Shown: positions 28,225 through 36,918, counted from the first letter of the stretch. The stretch: 64,000 nucleotides of DNA from Brevibacterium paucivorans (GCF_016907735.1 NZ_JAFBCP010000001.1:1612001-1676000), one strand, 5' to 3'. Numbers and translations: made by a program. Notes: a model not told the origin generated them from the sequence alone.

Positions 28225-28281
28225 GTATGGCCAAGGCCCTTCCTTTGTCTCGTGTCGTGTGAAAAACGATCGTGGTTTAAC

Positions 28282-28300
28282 TTAGCTTAGGCTAACCTAA
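28282..28300. promoter_or_regulatory. DtxR/IdeR iron box
   Basis: TTAGCTTAGGCTAACCTAA matches the 19-base DtxR/IdeR consensus (TTAGGTTAGSCTAACCTAA) at 18 positions. It lies 57 bases upstream of the flavin oxidase start and should repress the oxidase-ABC operon when iron is plentiful. The divergent LLM gene starts 148 bases away on the other side and might also be affected. Confidence 0.87.
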
Positions 28301-28410
28301 CTCATTGAGAAGGGAAAGTGATCACTCGAGCGGAAGTCGAATGGTCGATATCGATTCCGCCGATTAGCATTGCGGGCGACGCGCGAGGGAATAAATCACA
28401 GCAGACAGCG

Positions 28411-28426
28411 TTGATTGAAGTATCAA
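28411..28426. promoter_or_regulatory. Inverted repeat upstream of the LLM monooxygenase gene
   Basis: TTGAT-N6-ATCAA, a short dyad 22 bases before the start of the LLM gene, with the look of a MarR- or TetR-type operator. No regulator gene is next to it, so this is only a suggestion. Confidence 0.3.
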
Positions 28427-28448
28427 CTATGTGCGTGATGGAGGTGCC

Positions 28449-29615
28449 ATGGAGTTCGGGCTGTTTTCGGTCAGTGATGTGACGCGTGATCCTGTTTCGG
28501 GAGAAACCCCAAGCGAAGGTGAGCGGATTCGTAGCCTGGTTCAGCAAGCGGTGTTTTCTGAAGAAGCCGGCTTCGACGTCTATGCGATCGGTGAGCACCA
28601 CAATCCGCCGTTCGTGTCGTCAAGCCCAACCACGCTGTTGGCCACGATCGCTGCGAAGACAACGCGCCTGAAGGTGTCCACGTCGACAACCCTCATCACC
28701 ACCAATGACCCGGTGAAAATCGCTGAAGATTACGCCATGCTCCAGCACTTGAGTGACGGGCGCATGGACCTCATGCTGGGGCGCGGAAACACGGCACCCG
28801 TATACCCGTGGTTCGGACAAGACATTCGCGAGGGGTTGCCGCTTGCGCTGGAAAACTACAACCTGCTCCACCGCTTGTGGCGTGAAGACGTGGTCGACTT
28901 TGAAGGTTCGTTCCACACGCCGCTGAACGGGTTCACCTCAACACCTCGGCCACTGCACGGCGTGCCACCGTTTGTGTGGCACGGGTCCATTCGCACGCCC
29001 GAAATCGCTGAGCAGGCCGCCTATTACGGCAACGGGTACTTCGCCAACCACATTTTCTGGCCGTCCGAACACTCGCAACGCCTGGTCAACTTCTACCGTC
29101 AACGATACGAACACTACGGACACGGCTCGGCAAAACAAGCCATCGTGGGGCTGGGAGGGCAAGCGTTCGTTGCGCGGAAGTCACAGGACGCGTGGAATCG
29201 CTTCCGACCGTACTTCAACGAAGCTCCCGTGTACGGGCACGGGCCATCGCTCGAAGAATTCGTCAACCAAACGCCCCTGAGTGTGGGAAGCCCGCAGGAA
29301 ATAATCGAGAAGACTTTGACGTTCCAAGAAACGTTTGGAGACTACCAACGCCAAATGTTCCTCGTGGACCACGCGGGCATGCCCCACAGCATGGTCATGG
29401 AACAGATCGAACTACTGGGATCAGAAGTCCTGCCCGTTTTGCGGGCAGAGCTCGAGTCCCGCCGCGACCCGGAAGTCCCCGATGCCCCAACCCACGAAAG
29501 CCTGGTGCGGGCCCGCTACGGTGACAAACCACCTCGGGAGCCACGACCTCGGGCCAACCGAGGTGACAACGTCACCGGAGGTTCGCCATATCTCGATACT
29601 GAGCAGGAAGGATAG
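28449..29615 (+). CDS. LLM-class flavin-dependent oxidoreductase, CE1758 family
   Basis: 388 residues from the ATG at 28449, chosen because a perfect GGAGGTG site lies in front; a GTG 18 bases earlier is an alternative. The luciferase-like TIM barrel shows FGLFSVSD at the first strand, AIGEHHNPPFVSSSPTTLLA, and LMLGRGNTAPVYPWFG. Such enzymes use FMNH2 and O2 to oxygenate an organic substrate. The next gene, six bases away, encodes its FMN reductase partner, so this is a two-component monooxygenase. The substrate is unknown. Confidence 0.92.
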   Translation: MEFGLFSVSDVTRDPVSGETPSEGERIRSLVQQAVFSEEAGFDVYAIGEHHNPPFVSSSPTTLLATIAAKTTRLKVSTSTTLITTNDPVKIAEDYAMLQHLSDGRMDLMLGRGNTAPVYPWFGQDIREGLPLALENYNLLHRLWREDVVDFEGSFHTPLNGFTSTPRPLHGVPPFVWHGSIRTPEIAEQAAYYGNGYFANHIFWPSEHSQRLVNFYRQRYEHYGHGSAKQAIVGLGGQAFVARKSQDAWNRFRPYFNEAPVYGHGPSLEEFVNQTPLSVGSPQEIIEKTLTFQETFGDYQRQMFLVDHAGMPHSMVMEQIELLGSEVLPVLRAELESRRDPEVPDAPTHESLVRARYGDKPPREPRPRANRGDNVTGGSPYLDTEQEG

Positions 29616-29620
29616 CCGCG

Positions 29621-30280
29621 ATGCAGGACGCCACGGTGGTGGTGATCAACGCAGGAACCAGCGAAACATCGTCGACCGCGACGTTGCTTTCGCAGATCGC
29701 GAAGAGTGTTCACGGCGCGGAAGACAACGTCACGTGTACGTTCATCAACGTGCGCGACGTGGCCCAGGACGCGATGACTGTGCTGGTGAGCGGGCACAAG
29801 TCACCTGCGCTTAAGGAAATCGAGGCCACGTTGCTCGACGCCGACGCGCTCATCGTGGGTACGCCGGTGTTCAAAGCCGGCGCCAGTGCCGTTTTTATGG
29901 CGTTCTTCCAAGCGCTGGATAACGACCTGCTCATTGGCACCCCGGTTCTGCTGGCGGGCACGGCTGGAAGCCAACGCCACGCGCTGGTGGTCGACGACCA
30001 GATCCGCGGACTGTTCGCCTACTTGCGCACATACACGACACCTACCTCGGTGTTCGCGGCCCCAGAAGACTTCAACGACCCCAAACTGCGTACCCGGTGC
30101 GCACGGGCGGCAGGCGAGTTGCTGGCGCTCATCCGAGCTGACGTGCGCGGGGCCGCGCGGAACAATACGTGGGACCACTACCAGCATTCGTATGGTTCGG
30201 CCGGTGATACGGAGCTGTCGATCGACCTGGGCAGCGACCTCATGCGACTGGCCACCGGCAACGGGTACAGCGGGCAGTAG
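29621..30280 (+). CDS. NAD(P)H-dependent FMN reductase, CE1759 family, partner of the LLM enzyme
   Basis: 219 residues, flavodoxin-like fold. The flavin phosphate loop is in VINAGTSETSSTATLL, and DADALIVGTPVFKAGASAVFMAFFQAL forms the second flavin contact. It supplies reduced FMN to the LLM monooxygenase encoded just upstream; the pair is a recognised actinobacterial duo. An ATG start lies just after the LLM stop. It is convergent with the amidase gene. Confidence 0.9.
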   Translation: MQDATVVVINAGTSETSSTATLLSQIAKSVHGAEDNVTCTFINVRDVAQDAMTVLVSGHKSPALKEIEATLLDADALIVGTPVFKAGASAVFMAFFQALDNDLLIGTPVLLAGTAGSQRHALVVDDQIRGLFAYLRTYTTPTSVFAAPEDFNDPKLRTRCARAAGELLALIRADVRGAARNNTWDHYQHSYGSAGDTELSIDLGSDLMRLATGNGYSGQ

Positions 30281-30295
30281 CGGGGGCGTGCGCTC

Positions 30296-31495
30296 TTAGT
30301 TGCCCGCCCCGGCAAACGCCATAGCGAACGTGAGCAGCTCAGCGTCCTTTCCAGGGTGGGCCACAATCTGTATCGACTGTGGGTACCCGGCACTGTCGGT
30401 GGTGTGCCACGGAACCACAACGGCCGGCCAACCCACAACGTTAAACGGCTGACTGTAATGCATGTATGCCCCGCGCACGCCAGGGTCCGAATCTGCTAGC
30501 TCCCACGTGGCGAGCGGCCCATCGACAGCGGGGGTGACAATGAAGTCGACGCTGGCGAACACCTCGGCGGCCTCATCTTGCAGACTGCGCACCTGGGTGA
30601 GACCCTGCTGGTACTCTTCTTCGCTGACGTCGAGGGCGTCTTTGAACTTCGCCAAGACCTGCGGCTGGTAGTCGTGGGCCTGCGTGTTCATGAGGTCGCG
30701 GTGAACCTGGGCTGACTCGAACTTGCGCACCACGTCGTAGATGTGGGCGGCGCGGGTGCAAAGTTCCTCGCCCGAGGTGGTGAGGTTGTGCGCGTCCGGC
30801 AGGTTCCCGGTGACGGCGCGGATGGTGCCGCGGGCGTCGACGAACCCGATCCGTGGCTGGTCCGGTGCCGGGGGTGCTTCACGTCCGGTGAGCGCGGAAA
30901 ATACGCGAGCGACCGTGGCCGGCTCGCGGGCGAACAGACCTGCGGTGTCGAAGGTGGGGGAGAGCGGGAAGATGCCGTCGACGGGGAGTACTCCAAATGT
31001 GGGTTTGAAGCCGGTGACGTGACAGCACGCGGCGGGCACGCGCACGGACCCGGCGGTGTCGGTGCCCAGTGCGACGTCCACCACCCCAGCTCCCACCAAC
31101 GCGGCCGAACCAGAGCTGGACCCGCCCGTACACAGGGCGGGGTCAACGGGGTTGATGACCCGGCCGAACGCGCTGGCGTCACCCAGGATCCCGTGCGAGA
31201 ACTCTTGGCAGTTGGTCTTGGCAACTGCGACCGCGCCCAGTTCGGTGAGTTGGGAGACGATCGGCGCCGAGGTGGTCGCCGGTTGAGTGCCGGGAACCGT
31301 GACGTTCGAGCCCATGGAGGTGGGCACACCGGCGACGTCGATGACGTCCTTTACCGCGAACGTGAGCCCGGCCAGCGGGCCAGGCTGCTTTGTGTGGGCG
31401 TTGGTGCTCTGGCTGGTTTGTGGGTCTGTGGAAGGGTTCAGGAATGCGGTGACCGCGTTGAGTTCAGTTGCGCGGGTGGATAGTTCAGTGTTCAC
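30296..31495 (-). CDS. Amidase (amidase signature family)
   Basis: 399 residues, shorter than the usual 450-600. The Lys-cisSer-Ser catalytic set is present: Lys49 in FAVKDVIDVAG, the cis-serine in TGGSSSGSAALV (about 126-128), and the nucleophile Ser150 in GTDTAGSVRVPAA. The C-terminal part is reduced, closer to AtzF/AtzE-type enzymes than to GatA. It starts inside the stop of the upstream MHS transporter (ATGA at 31492), so a transporter and a hydrolase for an amide compound seem to be made together. The substrate is unknown. Confidence 0.9.
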   Translation of the reverse strand: MNTELSTRATELNAVTAFLNPSTDPQTSQSTNAHTKQPGPLAGLTFAVKDVIDVAGVPTSMGSNVTVPGTQPATTSAPIVSQLTELGAVAVAKTNCQEFSHGILGDASAFGRVINPVDPALCTGGSSSGSAALVGAGVVDVALGTDTAGSVRVPAACCHVTGFKPTFGVLPVDGIFPLSPTFDTAGLFAREPATVARVFSALTGREAPPAPDQPRIGFVDARGTIRAVTGNLPDAHNLTTSGEELCTRAAHIYDVVRKFESAQVHRDLMNTQAHDYQPQVLAKFKDALDVSEEEYQQGLTQVRSLQDEAAEVFASVDFIVTPAVDGPLATWELADSDPGVRGAYMHYSQPFNVVGWPAVVVPWHTTDSAGYPQSIQIVAHPGKDAELLTFAMAFAGAGN

Positions 31496-32793
31496 GATTC
31501 GTCCTTATCTGCCAGCGCACAGAACGCGGCTGCTATGAGGTTTGCGACTACAAGGTATCCTGCGACTGCAGCCCACGTTCCGAACTGAGCGTAAAGCAGG
31601 GTAGAAATCACCGGGGCAGGAGCCGATGAAATGAGTCCACCTACTTGATACGCCACAGAAGAACCGGTGTATCGCACTTTTGGTGGGAAGAGGTGCGCCA
31701 CGAAGCCCGATGACGTTGCGTACACGATCGAGTGAGCAATTGGGAATGCGAGCATCATCGCCAGCATCGCACCCCACACGGTTCCGGTCGACATTGCGAG
31801 GAAAATGGGGTACGCAGCTAGCGCCGTAACGATATTGCCCACGACCATCATGGTTCGGCGCCCGTGGCGATCTGCAAAGGTGGCTACGGCTGGAATTGCG
31901 ATAACGTCGGCGGCCGCTCCCACGGCGATGGCGAGGAGGACGTCGCCTCGGGACAAGTTAGTGTTAGCTGGTGCCCAGGACAAAAGGTACACGGTAGCAA
32001 GGTAGAACAACGTGTTAGATCCGACCAGGCAGAAGATTCCAATGAGCAAAGACTTCTTGGAAGTGCGAACGACTTCGAATACGGGAACCTCAGCTTCAGA
32101 ACCCGTGTCTTTTACCTCAGCGAATTCGGGTGACTCTTCAAGTTTCATACGGATGAAAAGGCCGATTCCTACCAGAACTGCTGACAGCAGGAATGGGATT
32201 CGCCAACCCCACGCAAAGAACTGTTCGTCTGGCATGAGCTGCACGGTGAAAAACACCAAGCTCGAAAGTACTGACCCTGCGGGTACACCGGCTTGCGGCC
32301 AGCTTCCGTAGAACGCGCGTTTGTGCTTGGGTGCGTGCTCGACGGCCATGAGAATGGCCCCGCCCCACTCACCACCGACGGCAAAACCTTGAATAATGCG
32401 AAGCACAACCAACAGGATCGGTGCAGCGATGCCGATGGTTTCATAGTTTGGCAGCGCACCGATCAGGAAGGTGGAGGAGCCCATCATCAGAAGGGACAGC
32501 ACCAGCATGCTCTTGCGGCTGAGGCGATCACCAAAGTGGCCAAAAATCAGTCCGCCCAAAGGTCGGGCGACGAAAGCAACACCAAACGTGGCAAGGGACG
32601 CGAGCTGTCCAGCTAGCGGATTGAGCGACGGGAAGAACTGGGTATTCAGTACCAGCACGGCGGCGGTGCCGAACAGAAAGTAGTCGTACCACTCAACGGT
32701 TGTTCCTATGAAGCTAGCGAACGCGACTTTTGCTGGATTGTCACCGGTCTTGCGGTCTGGGGGAGCAGTGGTGCCGGTTGGTGAGTGAGTCAT
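31492..32793 (-). CDS. MFS transporter, metabolite:H+ symporter (MHS) family
   Basis: 433 residues, about twelve helices. VAFASFIGTTVEWYDYFLFG at the N-terminus and GHFGDRLSRKSML in the first cytoplasmic loop place it in the MHS family. It resembles the transporter at 6708 in family only. Coupling to the amidase suggests that it imports an amide or a related carboxylate. Confidence 0.9.
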   Translation of the reverse strand: MTHSPTGTTAPPDRKTGDNPAKVAFASFIGTTVEWYDYFLFGTAAVLVLNTQFFPSLNPLAGQLASLATFGVAFVARPLGGLIFGHFGDRLSRKSMLVLSLLMMGSSTFLIGALPNYETIGIAAPILLVVLRIIQGFAVGGEWGGAILMAVEHAPKHKRAFYGSWPQAGVPAGSVLSSLVFFTVQLMPDEQFFAWGWRIPFLLSAVLVGIGLFIRMKLEESPEFAEVKDTGSEAEVPVFEVVRTSKKSLLIGIFCLVGSNTLFYLATVYLLSWAPANTNLSRGDVLLAIAVGAAADVIAIPAVATFADRHGRRTMMVVGNIVTALAAYPIFLAMSTGTVWGAMLAMMLAFPIAHSIVYATSSGFVAHLFPPKVRYTGSSVAYQVGGLISSAPAPVISTLLYAQFGTWAAVAGYLVVANLIAAAFCALADKDES

Positions 32794-32876
32794 TGTTCGT
32801 CCTTGAGTGTGTTTTCGGTCAGTGTGAATCAGCCCGAGGTGGTCAGGAGTTTTCGTTTAGACCGTGAGACGGGCAT

Positions 32877-32909
32877 AAAACAGCGCGAGGCGGTTTCCCA
32901 CCTCGCGCT
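32877..32909 (-). terminator. Terminator after yajQ
   Basis: On the minus strand, AGCGCGAGG (32909-32901) pairs with CCTCGCGCT (32890-32882) around a ten-base loop, and a GTTTTA tract follows. It lies 14 bases beyond the yajQ stop. Confidence 0.75.
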
Positions 32910-32922
32910 AGGGGGTATGGAG

Positions 32923-33413
32923 TCAGCGGTAATTCGTGAACTGCAGGTCCACATCCAAGTCCTGGGACTTGAGCATGGCGATGACGGCCTGCAGGTCGTC
33001 GCGCTTCTTAGAGCTCACACGCAGTTCATCACCCTGAATCTGCGCCTTGACGCCTTTGGGGCCCTCTTCGCGAATGAGCTAGCGATCTTCTTGGCATTCT
33101 CCTGGTCGATGCCTTCTTTAATGGCAGCTTCCAGCCGGTATTCCTTACCGGACGCATACGGCTCGCCCGCGTCCAGTGACTTCAACGAGATGCCGCGACG
33201 TACCAACTTCGACTGGAACACATCCAAGACAGCCTTCACACGGTCTTCGCTGACTGCCTTCATCATGATCTTTTCGCCAGACCACTCAATCGAAGCGTCA
33301 GTGCCTTTGAAGTCGTAGCGTGAGTTGATTTCTTTCGCCGCCTGATTCAGCGCGTTGTCCGCTTCCTGCCGGTCAACCTTGCTCACAATGTCAAAACTCG
33401 AGTCGCTCGCCAT
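32923..33413 (-). pseudogene. yajQ: YajQ-family nucleotide-binding protein gene with a single-base frameshift
   Basis: The first part reads as normal YajQ ([20 protein letters not shown]..., then [16 protein letters not shown]) up to ENAKKIA at about 33080. The reading frame then runs into unrelated sequence and stops at 33015. In the next frame the standard C-terminus continues ([18 protein letters not shown]... to LQFTNYR) and ends at the TGA at 32923-32925. Restoring one base in GCTAGCTC (expected GCTAAGCTC) gives exactly 163 residues, the usual family length. YajQ proteins bind nucleotides, in some species cyclic di-GMP. Either a true inactivating mutation or a sequencing error explains this. 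A GAGGAG site precedes the ATG. Confidence 0.92.
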
Positions 33414-33484
33414 GTTGTCTCCTCTTCAGCGTGATCAAACCACAGTGTAACCTGTCTCACCGTAGCGAACAGGTGCTGCAAATT

Positions 33485-33513
33485 TTGACGAAACTCTCAG
33501 GGTGATCTACGCT
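33485..33513 (+). promoter_or_regulatory. Probable promoter of tctCBA
   Basis: TTGACG at 33485-33490, a 17-base spacer and TACGCT at 33508-33513 fit the actinobacterial housekeeping pattern. The gene start is 31 bases downstream of the -10. Confidence 0.5.
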
Positions 33514-33543
33514 ACTTGCACTTTTGAACAGAACGGAAACCTA

Positions 33544-34536
33544 ATGAAACAACGCAAACGCCCTGTTGGGCTGCTGGTCTTCGCGGTGATCACCGCGATT
33601 GCGCTGGTCGCCGCCATGACGGTATCGATCCAGCGCGCCAGCGCATCAGATAACGTGCGCGCTAACCTCACCCTCATCGCACCGGCAGGTGCCGGCGGTG
33701 GATGGGATGGGTTCGTGCGTGAACAGCAACAGGCCATGCGCCAGGCAGGCCTGGTTGGAAACGTGCAAGTCGTCAACATCCCGGGAGCGGGAGGAACCAT
33801 TGGCTTGGGGCGTTTCTCCACCATGCACGAACGATCCGACACCCTCCTTGCCACTGGCTCGGCCATGACGGGTGGAATCCTCATCAACAATTCCCCGGTT
33901 GGATACGACGACGTGGTGCCACTTGCCAAAATCGCTGAAGACTACGACGTGGTGATCGTTCCTGCGGACTCCCCGCTTGAAACCATTGACGATCTGCTCA
34001 ACGAGTGGAAAGAAGACCCCAAGGGACACCCGTGGACCGGTGGGTCGGCAGGGTCCATGGACCACCTCGTGGTCGCCAACCTGGCCCAAGAAGCCGGACT
34101 GAAAGGATCCGAAACCACGTTCATCCCTAAGTCCGGTGGTGGTGAAGCAATTGCCGCGCTACTCAACGGCACCGCTGACTACGCGGCGACCGGGTACAAC
34201 GAAGTAGCTGACCAGGTCGGAGCAGGCCGTGTGAAGGCATTGGGTGTGACCGGCCCTGAACGGATCGAAGGTGTTGACATTCCCACTATCTCGGAACAAG
34301 GCCACGACGTGGTTTTGGCGAACTGGCGCGGCATGTTGGCAGCCCCAGGAGTCAGCGACGAAGTTGCTAAACAACAACTGGAACTACTCAAGGAAATGCG
34401 CGACACCCCCGAATGGCAGGACGCTCTGAAACGCAACGCGTGGGCCGACGCGTGGGAAACCGGGGACGAGCTTGCGAAATTCCTCGAAGAAGACCAGAAG
34501 AAAACCGCTGAACTACTGAAGGAGCTGGGCCTGTGA
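33544..34536 (+). CDS. tctC: Tripartite tricarboxylate transporter, substrate-binding protein
   Basis: 330 residues from the ATG at 33544 (GGAAA upstream); a GTG at 33502 would add 14 residues before the signal peptide and overlaps the -10. A hydrophobic signal or anchor spans about 8-30, ending near ASASDN. The mature part begins with LIAPAGAGGGWDGFVRE and has NIPGAGGTIGLGRF, the ligand-loop pattern of TctC/Bug proteins. It captures a carboxylate outside the cell for TctAB. Its stop overlaps the tctB start. Confidence 0.92.
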   Translation: MKQRKRPVGLLVFAVITAIALVAAMTVSIQRASASDNVRANLTLIAPAGAGGGWDGFVREQQQAMRQAGLVGNVQVVNIPGAGGTIGLGRFSTMHERSDTLLATGSAMTGGILINNSPVGYDDVVPLAKIAEDYDVVIVPADSPLETIDDLLNEWKEDPKGHPWTGGSAGSMDHLVVANLAQEAGLKGSETTFIPKSGGGEAIAALLNGTADYAATGYNEVADQVGAGRVKALGVTGPERIEGVDIPTISEQGHDVVLANWRGMLAAPGVSDEVAKQQLELLKEMRDTPEWQDALKRNAWADAWETGDELAKFLEEDQKKTAELLKELGL

Positions 34537-35123
34537 GCGGATCACGCGCAGTTGACCCGGTTAAACCGGGCGAGGATGACCAGATCGAGATCCTGGGGTA
34601 CGAAAACCTCAAGGACCGAGGTTGGTGGACCGGCCGTGCGGGACTAGTGATGCCCGCGCTCATGGCAGCAATTGCCACGTACATGTTGCTTGGCCAGTTT
34701 GCGATGAAAGTCCCGGAAAGTGTGGACCTCCCAGGACCACAGTTCTTCCCGTGGATCGTCATTATTGCCCTGTACGTGCTGGCCGCTGTGCTCGCGGTTG
34801 ACATCATCCGCAAGCCACAGCTCCCTGAGCTCGCACCCGCAACCGAACCAGAAGACCTAGAAGAACGTGCCTGGTACACCGACTGGCGTGCCCTGGCCTG
34901 GGCCGTAGGCGGGCTGGTTCTGTTCATCGCACTAATCGTGCCAATCGGATGGATCATTTCAGCCGCCTTGATGTTCGTCATGGTGGCCCACGCGATCGGT
35001 TCACGACGCTGGCTCATGGACGTGCTAGTTGGGTTCTTCTTATCAAGTGTTATCTACCTGATTTTCGCAGTGCTCTTAAGCGTTGACCTGCCATCAGGAC
35101 TGATTTTTGCAGGAGGCCGCTGA
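34533..35123 (+). CDS. tctB: Tripartite tricarboxylate transporter, small membrane subunit
   Basis: 196 residues with four likely helices (about 38-55, 72-90, 118-140, 155-190), the TctB layout. GTG start overlapping the tctC stop, and TGATG overlap with tctA. The cytoplasmic N-terminus and loop are acidic. Confidence 0.88.
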   Translation: MSGSRAVDPVKPGEDDQIEILGYENLKDRGWWTGRAGLVMPALMAAIATYMLLGQFAMKVPESVDLPGPQFFPWIVIIALYVLAAVLAVDIIRKPQLPELAPATEPEDLEERAWYTDWRALAWAVGGLVLFIALIVPIGWIISAALMFVMVAHAIGSRRWLMDVLVGFFLSSVIYLIFAVLLSVDLPSGLIFAGGR

Positions 35124-36649
35124 TGGATGCCGTAAGTTCACTCATTGATGGGTTCGGTTCCGCACTCATCCCAATCAACCTGGTCTGGGTGCTGGTTGGA
35201 TGTTTGCTGGGTACCGCGGTGGGAGTGCTCCCTGGTTTGGGTTCGTCAATGGCAGTGGCGCTGTTGTTGCCCATGACCTTTGCGCTCGAGCCCACCGGAG
35301 CTTTCATCATGTTTGCCGGTGTGTACTTTGGTGGGTTGTTCGGGGATTCGACCATGGCGATTCTCATGAACACGCCAGGGCAGTCCTCCGCGATCGCCTC
35401 AACGTTCGAAGGTCACAAGATGGCCACCTCGGGCCGGGCGCCGCAGGCGCTGGCGACCGCCGCGATTGGTGCGTTCATAGGTGGAATGATCGCCAGCGTC
35501 CTGGTGGTGTTCTTGGCACCGACCCTGGCAAACCTGTCCACGTACTTTGGCCCGGCCGAATACTTCGCGCTCGCCTTGTTCGCGTTTGTCGCAACGTCGT
35601 CGGTGGTCTCGGATTCGGTGGTCAAGGGGCTGGGCTCGCTGGCGTTGGGCCTGGCGATCGCGGTCGTGGGAATCGACTCTGTGTCCGGTGTTGAGCGGTT
35701 TACCGCTGGCGTGCCGGAGCTGTTTGACGGCATCTCGATTGTGACCGTGACCGTGGCTGTACTTGCCCTGGGTGAGATCCTGCGGGTTGCTGGCCGGGCC
35801 AGCCGTGAGCGAGACCAGTTCAAGGTGCTGGCTGCAGGGCGTCCGTTTTTGTCCCGCGCCGAGGTGCGTCAGGCTTTGCCTGCATGGTTGCGCGGTACTG
35901 CGATCGGGTTGCCGTTCGGTGTCGTGCCCGTGGGTGGTTCCGAGGTGCCGACGTTCATGGCGTATGGGCTGGAGCGCAGGATTGATAAGAAGTCTGGGCG
36001 CAACCAGTTTGGTAAGGGTGCGATCCAAGGTTTGGCTGCTCCCGAGGCGGCAGGTAACGCGACCACGGGTATGGCCATGGCGTCGCTGTTGGCTTTAGGG
36101 TTGCCGGTCACCGGAACCGCGGCGATTCTGTTGGCGGCTTTTAAACAGTATGGTCTGCAACCTGGGCCGTTGCTGTTTGACCGCTCACCTGAACTGGTGT
36201 GGGGTCTGCTGGCAAGCTTCTTCATCGCCATGGTGGTGTTGCTGGTTCTCAATCTGCCGTTTGCCCCACTGTGGGCGAAACTGTTGCTGATCCCTAAGCC
36301 GTACCTATACGCGGGCATCACCATGTTCTGTGTGCTGGGTATTTGGGCGACGTCGAACTCGGTGTTCGACCTGGCCATGCTGTTGGGCATTGGGATCATC
36401 GGTTGGATGATGCGACGCTTTGGCATGCCCATTGCGCCACTGATGATCGGAATGGTGTTGGGGCCGTTAGCGGAAACGAACCTGCGTGACGCTCTGCTCA
36501 GCTCGAACGGTGACGTGTCTGTCCTGTTCGGATCCAGCATCACGATCGTGCTGTACGTGGTTCTAGCCCTAGTCGTTGGAGCCGCCATTTACAGCCGAGT
36601 TCGCAAGAAGGGGACGTTCGAAGAACACCCGGAAACCACCTCGGCGTAG
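35123..36649 (+). CDS. tctA: Tripartite tricarboxylate transporter, large membrane subunit
   Basis: 508 residues, about twelve helices. The conserved TctA blocks GVLPGLGSSMAVALLLPMTF and YFGGLFGDSTMAILMNTPGQ are present near the N-terminus, and GLAAPEAAGNATTGMAM in the middle. The full TctCBA set is a sodium- or proton-driven importer of citrate or related carboxylates. No two-component regulator (TctDE) is adjacent. Confidence 0.95.
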   Translation: MDAVSSLIDGFGSALIPINLVWVLVGCLLGTAVGVLPGLGSSMAVALLLPMTFALEPTGAFIMFAGVYFGGLFGDSTMAILMNTPGQSSAIASTFEGHKMATSGRAPQALATAAIGAFIGGMIASVLVVFLAPTLANLSTYFGPAEYFALALFAFVATSSVVSDSVVKGLGSLALGLAIAVVGIDSVSGVERFTAGVPELFDGISIVTVTVAVLALGEILRVAGRASRERDQFKVLAAGRPFLSRAEVRQALPAWLRGTAIGLPFGVVPVGGSEVPTFMAYGLERRIDKKSGRNQFGKGAIQGLAAPEAAGNATTGMAMASLLALGLPVTGTAAILLAAFKQYGLQPGPLLFDRSPELVWGLLASFFIAMVVLLVLNLPFAPLWAKLLLIPKPYLYAGITMFCVLGIWATSNSVFDLAMLLGIGIIGWMMRRFGMPIAPLMIGMVLGPLAETNLRDALLSSNGDVSVLFGSSITIVLYVVLALVVGAAIYSRVRKKGTFEEHPETTSA

Positions 36650-36731
36650 GTAGGGGAGTGGGGCACCTGGGTGCGGATTTTTAGTTTGGTGAAACTTCCG
36701 CTAATATTGCTCAGGTGCTTCACGCACTCCT

Positions 36732-36813
36732 GGCAGGTTGCCCGAGCGGCCAAAGGGAGCTGACTGTAAATCAGCCGGCATTGCCTTCATAGGTTCGAAT
36801 CCTATACCTGCCA
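36732..36813 (+). tRNA. tRNA-Tyr (anticodon GTA)
   Basis: 82 bases with a class II long variable arm. Acceptor GGCAGGT pairs with ACCTGCC, the anticodon loop reads CTGTAAA around GTA, and the T arm is AGGTTCGAATCCT. CCA is not encoded. A possible -10 (TAATAT, 36702-36707) lies upstream, without a good -35. Confidence 0.95.
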
Positions 36814-36824
36814 CAGGAAACAGG

Positions 36825-36854
36825 GGCCCGATCAGACTTAAAACTGGTCGGGCC
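36825..36854 (+). terminator. Hairpin terminator after tRNA-Tyr
   Basis: GGCCCGATCAG pairs with CTGGTCGGGCC (11 bp, one G-U pair). The T-tract after it is weak (CTCTTGG). Confidence 0.6.
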
Positions 36855-36918
36855 TCTTGGCATTCATGCACAAAATTTGAGACCGAAAAGTGAGCGACCC
36901 TGTTTTCTCATAGATTGA

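Noticed and set aside
29531..29564. Cluster of three heptamers as a local regulatory site
   Set aside because: They lie in the coding end of the LLM gene and are better explained by the window-wide excess of the motif.
32785..33318. 177-codon plus-strand frame across yajQ
   Set aside because: It is antisense to yajQ, which is clearly the real, though frameshifted, gene.
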